Below, piece after piece: positions 34,652 to 38,819 of a stretch of DNA of 38,819 bases. Position 1 is the stretch's first letter, and every line of letters begins with the position of its first letter. The notes under the pieces were generated by a model that saw nothing but the letters and a program-made list of their open reading frames with translations, was not told the origin of the DNA and ran no database searches. Both the position numbers and the translations under genes were made by a program. This DNA is from Dysgonamonadaceae bacterium (GTDB taxonomy: Bacteria; Bacteroidota; Bacteroidia; Bacteroidales; Azobacteroidaceae): positions 1-38,819 of the forward strand of contig JAISOJ010000056.1 in the NCBI GenBank assembly GCA_031275735.1, read 5' to 3'.

Positions 34652-35803
34652 ATGAAAAAGAAAATTTTCGTGTCGGGGTGCTATGACTTATTACACAGCG
34701 GACACGTGGCATTTTTCAAAGAAGCTTCTCAATATGGCGATTTATACGTAGGCATTGGTTCCGACTCTACCATCAGAGACTTAAAAGGAAGGGAAACCAT
34801 TAATAGCGAACAAGAAAGGTTGTACATGGTCAAAGCGATCCGCTATGTAAAAGACGCCTGGATCAATACAGGTTCGGGAATTATGGACTTCGAAGAAGAT
34901 CTGATTCGTTTTCATCCCGATATTTTTATCGTTAACGAAGACGGTCATTCCCCTCACAAAGAAACAATTTGTAAGGCATTAGGTATTGAATACAAGATAT
35001 TGAGCCGTATTCCGGATAAAGGTTTGCCTTTGCGCTCAACTACGGATATCCGGACTACGGTTTCGTCGCGATTGCCTTACCGTTTGGATTTGGCCGGTAC
35101 TTGGATCGATCAACCGTATGTGTCCCAATATCATCCAGGATGGGCGATTACGATTTCGTTGGAGCCTATTATTGATTTCAACGAACGTTGCGGCATGTCT
35201 ACCTCTACCCGGAATGCAGCCGCCCGTTTGTGGCCTTACGAGCTACCCACTATGCACCCCGAAAAATTAGCCCAATTGCTTTTCCGTTATGAAAATGAAC
35301 CGGGAACAAAAGAAATTTCCGGCGCTCAGGATGCTATCGGTATCTGTATGCCCGGCTTGAATCGCCACTACTACGACAATACCTATTGGCCATGCAAAAT
35401 AGAATCGATTTTGGATGAAGCGATTCTTTCGTGGTTGGAAAACAATATTTACCTGGTTCTTCTGTGGCCGCGCCCCATGGAAACAAATCTTTTGAAAGAA
35501 ACTTATATTAATAAGGAAAATGTGAAATCCCTCGCAGATGCAGCCGATACCTGTTGGGAAGGAATTTTGAAAAAAGATTTGCAGCAATTGGCCGAAGGAG
35601 CGCGGAAATCTTTCGACGCTCAGGTACGGATGTTTCCGGCAATGGTTCCTCCTGAAGTGAAAACGGCAATCGAATCCTATAAAAATAAAGCATTGGCATG
35701 GAAATTGGCAGGCGCAGGCGGAGGCGGTTACCTGGCTTTAATCAGCGAAAAAACCATACCCAATGCTATACGGATAAAAATCAGAAGAAAAAACGGATTT
35801 TAA
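34652..35803 (+). CDS. Fusion of a cytidylyltransferase-like domain and a GHMP-kinase-like domain
   Basis: Residues 1-~135 are a nucleotidylyltransferase of the cytidylyltransferase/RfaE2 type: GCYDLLHSGHVAFF with the HSGH (HxGH) motif at 15-18 and the INSEQERLYMVKAIRYV block. From ~140 the protein reads as a GHMP-superfamily sugar kinase: PYRLDLAGTWID, a phosphate-loop variant GMSTSTRNAA (usually P-x3-GLGSSA), and the C-terminal AGAGGGGYLAL motif. A kinase joined to a nucleotidylyltransferase suggests synthesis of an NDP-sugar or related activated compound from a free sugar, as in FKP or the heptose pathway. The order of domains and the substrate are unassigned. It starts 1 nt after the dsbD stop. 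Confidence 0.78.
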   Translation: MKKKIFVSGCYDLLHSGHVAFFKEASQYGDLYVGIGSDSTIRDLKGRETINSEQERLYMVKAIRYVKDAWINTGSGIMDFEEDLIRFHPDIFIVNEDGHSPHKETICKALGIEYKILSRIPDKGLPLRSTTDIRTTVSSRLPYRLDLAGTWIDQPYVSQYHPGWAITISLEPIIDFNERCGMSTSTRNAAARLWPYELPTMHPEKLAQLLFRYENEPGTKEISGAQDAIGICMPGLNRHYYDNTYWPCKIESILDEAILSWLENNIYLVLLWPRPMETNLLKETYINKENVKSLADAADTCWEGILKKDLQQLAEGARKSFDAQVRMFPAMVPPEVKTAIESYKNKALAWKLAGAGGGGYLALISEKTIPNAIRIKIRRKNGF

Positions 35804-35876
35804 AAAATTTATGGGTTATAAATTGGCTGAGGCGCAAAAATAAATCCTAATTTTAATTCTTAAAATTTATATAGCA

Positions 35877-36659
35877 GTGAATACAAAAGAAATAAAAATG
35901 CAGTCCTTCGGACAGTTGCTTGATATTTTGGATGAGCTACGGGTGAAATGTCCCTGGGATAGAAAACAGACCAACGAAAGCTTACGTACCAATACTATCG
36001 AAGAAACATACGAGTTATGCGAAGCCATTATTAACGACGAAATTCCGGAAATAAAAAAGGAGTTAGGCGATGTGCTTCTCCATGTTATTTTTTATGCCAA
36101 AATTGCTGAAGAAAAAGGGCAATTCGACATAGGCGATGTTTGCAACTCCTTGTGCGACAAACTGATTTTCCGTCATCCGCATGTTTTCGGAACAGAAAAA
36201 GCAGATACGGCAGGCCAGGTGGAAACTAATTGGGAACAAATCAAGTTGAAAGAAAAGGGCGGTAATAAAACGGTTTTGGAAGGCGTGCCGTCTTCTCTAC
36301 CCAGCATGGTTAAAGCGCATCGCATACAAGATAAGGCTCGGAATGCAGGTTTCGATTGGGAACAAAAAGAAGATGTTTGGGAAAAAGTGCAGGAAGAATT
36401 TCACGAATTGAAAACGGAAATCGGCGTTATGGATAAGGACAAAATGGAAAACGAATTCGGCGACTTATTTTTCAGCCTAATCAATGCGGCGCGCCTCTAC
36501 AAAATCGACCCCGATAATGCTTTGGAAAGAACTAATCAAAAATTCATTCGGCGATTCAATTATATGGAACAGAAAGCAAAAGAGCAAGGCCAATCGTTAA
36601 AAGAGATGAAATTGAAAGAAATGGAAGCGCTTTGGCAAGAAGCAAAAGATAGTAACTAA
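35877..36659 (+). CDS. mazG: Nucleoside triphosphate pyrophosphohydrolase MazG
   Basis: MazG hydrolyses (d)NTPs to monophosphates and pyrophosphate, cleaning abnormal nucleotides. The 260-aa protein has two MazG repeats. The first (~10-125) has CPWDRKQTNESLRTNTIEETYELCEAI with EELGDVLLHVIFYAKIAEE-type metal-binding acidic residues (here KKELGDVLLHVI). The second (~165-250) has VQEEFHELKTEI and ENEFGDLFFSLINAARLYKIDP. The frame begins at a GTG (35877); an ATG seven codons later (35898) is the alternative start. It lies 73 nt after the fusion gene and may share its transcript; no -7 element is seen in the gap. Confidence 0.95.
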   Translation: MNTKEIKMQSFGQLLDILDELRVKCPWDRKQTNESLRTNTIEETYELCEAIINDEIPEIKKELGDVLLHVIFYAKIAEEKGQFDIGDVCNSLCDKLIFRHPHVFGTEKADTAGQVETNWEQIKLKEKGGNKTVLEGVPSSLPSMVKAHRIQDKARNAGFDWEQKEDVWEKVQEEFHELKTEIGVMDKDKMENEFGDLFFSLINAARLYKIDPDNALERTNQKFIRRFNYMEQKAKEQGQSLKEMKLKEMEALWQEAKDSN

Positions 36660-36678
36660 GGGATGAAAAAGAACAGGT

Positions 36679-36732
36679 TGGGCAAATAATTACGGATTTT
36701 TATAAATAACATAACCCGTAATTATCTGCCCA
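36679..36732. terminator. Bidirectional hairpin between convergent mazG and aldolase genes
   Basis: TGGGCAAATAATTACGG (36679-36695) pairs with CCGTAATTATCTGCCCA (36716-36732) over 17 positions with one mismatch and a 20-nt loop. No T-run follows on either strand, so it may end transcription weakly or protect both mRNA 3' ends. Confidence 0.65.
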
Positions 36733-36757
36733 CATCTGTGTTATCTACGTTCTATCT

Positions 36758-37750
36758 TTATGCCTTACCTGCCGAACCCAATACATAAACAAGTTTATGT
36801 TTGTAAAGTTCTCTCAGCGATTCGCGTGCGGGACCTAAATATTGGCGAGGATCGAACCATTCCGGATGCGCAGCAAAAACCTCACGAATAGCGGCTGTCA
36901 TAGCTAAGCGACCGTCGGAATCAATGTTGATTTTACAAACCGCCGATTGAGCTGCTTTACGCAATTGTTCTTCGGGAATACCAATAGCATCTTTCAGTTT
37001 ACCGCCATATTGATTGATGATTGCCACTTGCTTCTGCGGAACGGAGGAAGAGCCATGCAACACAATAGGAAATCCCGGTATCTTTTTTTCGATGGCTTCC
37101 AAAATATCGAAACGCAAAGGAGGCGGAACCAGCACGCCATCGGCGTTGCGAGTACATTGTTCGGGCTTGAACTTGTTCGCTCCGTGGGAGGTGCCGATAG
37201 AAATAGCCAACGAATCGACGCCTGTTTTCGATACGAAATCTTCCACTTCTTCCGGTTGGGTATAGGTGTGATGCTCGGCGACCACGTCGTCCTCGATTCC
37301 AGCCAAAACGCCCAATTCGCCTTCAACAGTCACATCGTACTTATGTGCATATTCGACCACTTGGCGGGTTAATTCTACGTTTTTGTCATAAGGATGATGC
37401 GAACCATCAATCATCACGGACGAAAAACCGTATTCGATGCAACTTTTGCAAAGTTCGAATGTGTCGCCATGATCCAAGTGAAGAACGATAGGAATATTTT
37501 TCCCCAATTCTTTCGCATATTCTACGGCTCCCTGTGCGAGATAACGCAAAATTGTCTGATTGGCGTATTTACGCGCGCCGCTCGAAACCTGAAGGATAAC
37601 CGGTGAACTTTCTTCCACGCAAGCTTGAACGATGGCCTGCAATTGCTCCATGTTGTTGAAATTGAATGCAGGAACCGCATATTGTCCTTCAATTGCCTTT
37701 TTGAAGAGCTCGCGACTGTTTACTAAGCCTAATTCTTTGTAATTTACCAT
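36758..37750 (-). CDS. fba: Class II fructose-bisphosphate aldolase
   Basis: This zinc-dependent glycolytic and gluconeogenic enzyme splits fructose 1,6-bisphosphate. Visible motifs are YAVPAFNFNNMEQLQA, the metal/catalytic segment IVLHLDHGDT, FSSVMIDGSHHPYDKNVELT, VEGELGVLAGIEDDV, the phosphate-binding ISIGTSHGANKF and IVLHGSSSVP. The 330-aa length fits the class IIB long form found in Bacteroidales. The frame extends 14 codons upstream, but MVNYKELGLVNSRELF at 37750 is the family start, about 50 nt after the promoter. Confidence 0.97.
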   Translation of the reverse strand: MVNYKELGLVNSRELFKKAIEGQYAVPAFNFNNMEQLQAIVQACVEESSPVILQVSSGARKYANQTILRYLAQGAVEYAKELGKNIPIVLHLDHGDTFELCKSCIEYGFSSVMIDGSHHPYDKNVELTRQVVEYAHKYDVTVEGELGVLAGIEDDVVAEHHTYTQPEEVEDFVSKTGVDSLAISIGTSHGANKFKPEQCTRNADGVLVPPPLRFDILEAIEKKIPGFPIVLHGSSSVPQKQVAIINQYGGKLKDAIGIPEEQLRKAAQSAVCKINIDSDGRLAMTAAIREVFAAHPEWFDPRQYLGPARESLRELYKHKLVYVLGSAGKA

Positions 37751-37800
37751 TTTGTATAATTTTATTACATTTATAAAAACATTGTTATTCAATGAAGTTA

Positions 37801-37808
37801 CAAAGATA
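37801..37808 (-). promoter_or_regulatory. -7 element for the aldolase gene
   Basis: On the minus strand this reads TATCTTTG, matching the consensus. It gives a leader of about 45 nt. The -33 box is not evident. Confidence 0.6.
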
Positions 37809-37928
37809 CAATTTTCGCTTAAAATATTAGTTTTCCGTAGAATTTTATCAGGGAAACCGCATCAAAATATTTATTTTGCAGCATGAAACATCCATGTATT
37901 TCACACACCCAAGAGCATGAAAATAAGT

Positions 37929-37968
37929 ACTCGTTTACTTGTTTACTCGTCAACTCGTTTACTCATCT
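37929..37968. repeat. Five tandem octamers
   Basis: ACTCGTTT, ACTTGTTT, ACTCGTCA, ACTCGTTT and ACTCATCT stand in a row, just beyond the 3' end of the decayed regulator gene. Consensus is ACTCGTTT. Confidence 0.8.
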
Positions 37969-37990
37969 CCGCATGATATGATTCGAATGA

Positions 37991-38676
37991 TTATGGACTG
38001 CTATATTCGCTCGGGCTTACCCCAAACTGCTTTTTGAAACTTGCCGAAAAGTGCGATAGCGTGCTGAAACCCGTGTAATCGGCTATTTCCGAAACATTCA
38101 TTTTGCCTTCGGCAATCAGTTCTGCGGCTCGATTGAGCTTGTAGGTTTTAAAAAACGTGTTCGGATTGATGCCTGTCAGCCCTTTGATTTTGTAGTAAAG
38201 TTTAGTGCGGCTGATTTTCAGTATGTCTGTTATTTTATTGATATTCAGTTCGCTGTTCGACAGCTCGGTTTCCATTAGCTTGTAGAGTTCGGTCATCAGG
38301 GCGTTGTCGTGCGGCGACAGAATTTTTTCCACCGATTGGTCGGTTTTGGTTTTGTGCGAGAGAATATTGCGGATTTTCTCGCAGTTGCTAAGCTGCAAAT
38401 CATCTTTTACGGCGCGGCAAAACTCGTAGCCGCTCACGCCCGGCATTACCACGTCCGAAATAATCAAATCGGGCATTTCCTCTTCGATGGCCTTGTGTGC
38501 GCTGTCGATAATTTGATAGTAGCGCTCAAAAAATTTTCGAGCTTGTCGGAAGGAATACTGCGCCCCGAATCCGCAACGGTTATCTTGACACACTCATTCT
38601 GCAAATCAAACGCCACCGTAATTTTTCCGCCCGCAGGAGTGAATTTCAGCGCGTTAGACAGTAAATTTCCTTTGAC
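37991..38676 (-). pseudogene. Decayed hybrid two-component system regulator (kinase, receiver and AraC-type HTH remnants)
   Basis: Remnants of a one-protein hybrid regulator lie in order on the minus strand. A piece of the kinase ATP domain (NLLSNALKFTPAGGKITVAF and VKITVADSGRSIPSDKLE) occupies one frame, about 38545-38670. A switch of frame follows at the A6/T4 run near 38528-38537. In the next frame FFERYYQ joins directly to a receiver (MPDLIISDVVMPGVSGYEFCRAVKDD), skipping the rest of the ATP domain. The receiver breaks off after DDLQLS without its Thr/Lys half. The C-terminal AraC-type HTH (ISRTKLYYKIKGLTGINPN to FGVSPSEY) is complete. Intact homologues have a periplasmic sensor of hundreds of residues, which is missing. 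A 200-aa frame (37991-38593) remains open but starts out of frame in the kinase part. Confidence 0.85.
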
Positions 38677-38718
38677 GGGATGTGGTATTAATTTGATGTG
38701 AATTACCCAAAAAACACT

Positions 38719-38726
38719 TATCTTTG
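38719..38726 (+). promoter_or_regulatory. -7 element for the gene at the right edge
   Basis: TATCTTTG matches TAnnTTTG. TTTG at 38692-38695 is the nearest upstream box, with a 23-nt spacer. The ATG at 38751 follows 24 nt later. Confidence 0.5.
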
Positions 38727-38750
38727 CGCCAAATTTTTAGATAAAATCAG

Positions 38751-38819
38751 ATGGATGCAAAAATAGTAAAGTCAGATTCCACAGGAATCACCCTTCAGGT
38801 AACGATACCTTATACAAAA
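38751..38819 (+). CDS. Start of an unidentified gene, cut by the window edge
   Basis: Only 23 codons are present, beginning MDAKIVKSDSTGITLQVTIP. The frame stays open to the last base, and a -7 element lies just upstream. The segment has no recognisable motif. Its position at the broken end of the regulator gene makes a transposase plausible (an ISKra4-like N-terminus came to mind from memory), but I cannot support a function. Confidence 0.4.
   Translation, partial: MDAKIVKSDSTGITLQVTIPYTK

Larger units (their letters stand above)
38677..38819 (+). mobile_element. Possible left end of an insertion sequence
   Basis: Similarity to the histidine kinase stops abruptly around 38670-38676. What follows begins GGGATGTGGTATTAATTTG, then a promoter and a new rightward gene start. 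That is what an IS inserted into the kinase gene would look like. The other end lies outside the window, so terminal repeats and target duplication cannot be seen. Confidence 0.3.

Noticed and set aside
37929-37968. Octamer array as a CRISPR remnant
   Set aside because: Units are 8 nt and directly adjacent, without spacers.

Overview
The window is AT-rich chromosomal DNA from a member of the Bacteroidota, most likely order Bacteroidales. The evidence is a SusC/SusD pair with a companion lipoprotein, a very large secreted protein with a type IX secretion C-terminal signal, remnants of a hybrid two-component regulator, and many copies of the Bacteroidota sigma-factor -7 element (TAnnTTTG) just upstream of starts, several with TTTG/TTG about 19-21 nt further up. 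I could not settle genus or species. No tRNA, rRNA or CRISPR array was seen.

Layout. 0.1-9.6 kb: rightward housekeeping genes (PBP1A, small outer-membrane barrel, M49 dipeptidyl-peptidase III, Fur-family regulator, purA, membrane zinc peptidase, DUF151/UVR nuclease-like protein, aldo/keto reductase). 9.8-14.9 kb: one 1696-aa modular adhesin-like T9SS cargo protein. 15-20 kb: greA-HIT, a leftward DUF4369/thioredoxin-like lipoprotein, pnp and rplS, with structured leaders before greA and rplS. 20.1-23.7 kb (leftward): rpiB and transketolase, plus a periplasmic solute-binding-like protein. Transketolase has an in-frame TAG 31 codons before its expected end. 23.7-24.37 kb: gene-free, repeat-rich DNA. 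24.4-31.2 kb (leftward): a susC-susD-lipoprotein uptake operon whose predicted long leader contains an uninterrupted (GT)38 tract. 31.8-36.7 kb: trmD (leftward), then dsbD, a cytidylyltransferase-GHMP kinase fusion and mazG (rightward). 36.8-38.8 kb: class II aldolase, a decayed hybrid two-component system gene, and at the right edge the start of an unidentified rightward gene that may belong to an insertion sequence.

How the genes work together. Transketolase, rpiB and fructose-bisphosphate aldolase are central carbon enzymes. SusC, SusD and the lipoprotein form one outer-membrane import machine. PBP1A, DsbD, the barrel and the T9SS cargo serve the envelope. greA, pnp, rplS and trmD are expression-machinery genes.

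The most interesting signals are: (1) two copies of a ~105-bp inverted-repeat-ended element in opposite orientation, 41/41 identical over one arm, one of them inserted between tkt and rpiB; (2) the amber codon in tkt with a fully conserved tail behind it; (3) the (GT)38 microsatellite in the susC leader; (4) a promoter-terminator-greA arrangement resembling an attenuated leader/sRNA source; (5) a candidate L19 autoregulatory leader; (6) a possible IS insertion into the hybrid sensor gene; (7) a kinase-nucleotidyltransferase fusion of unknown substrate.
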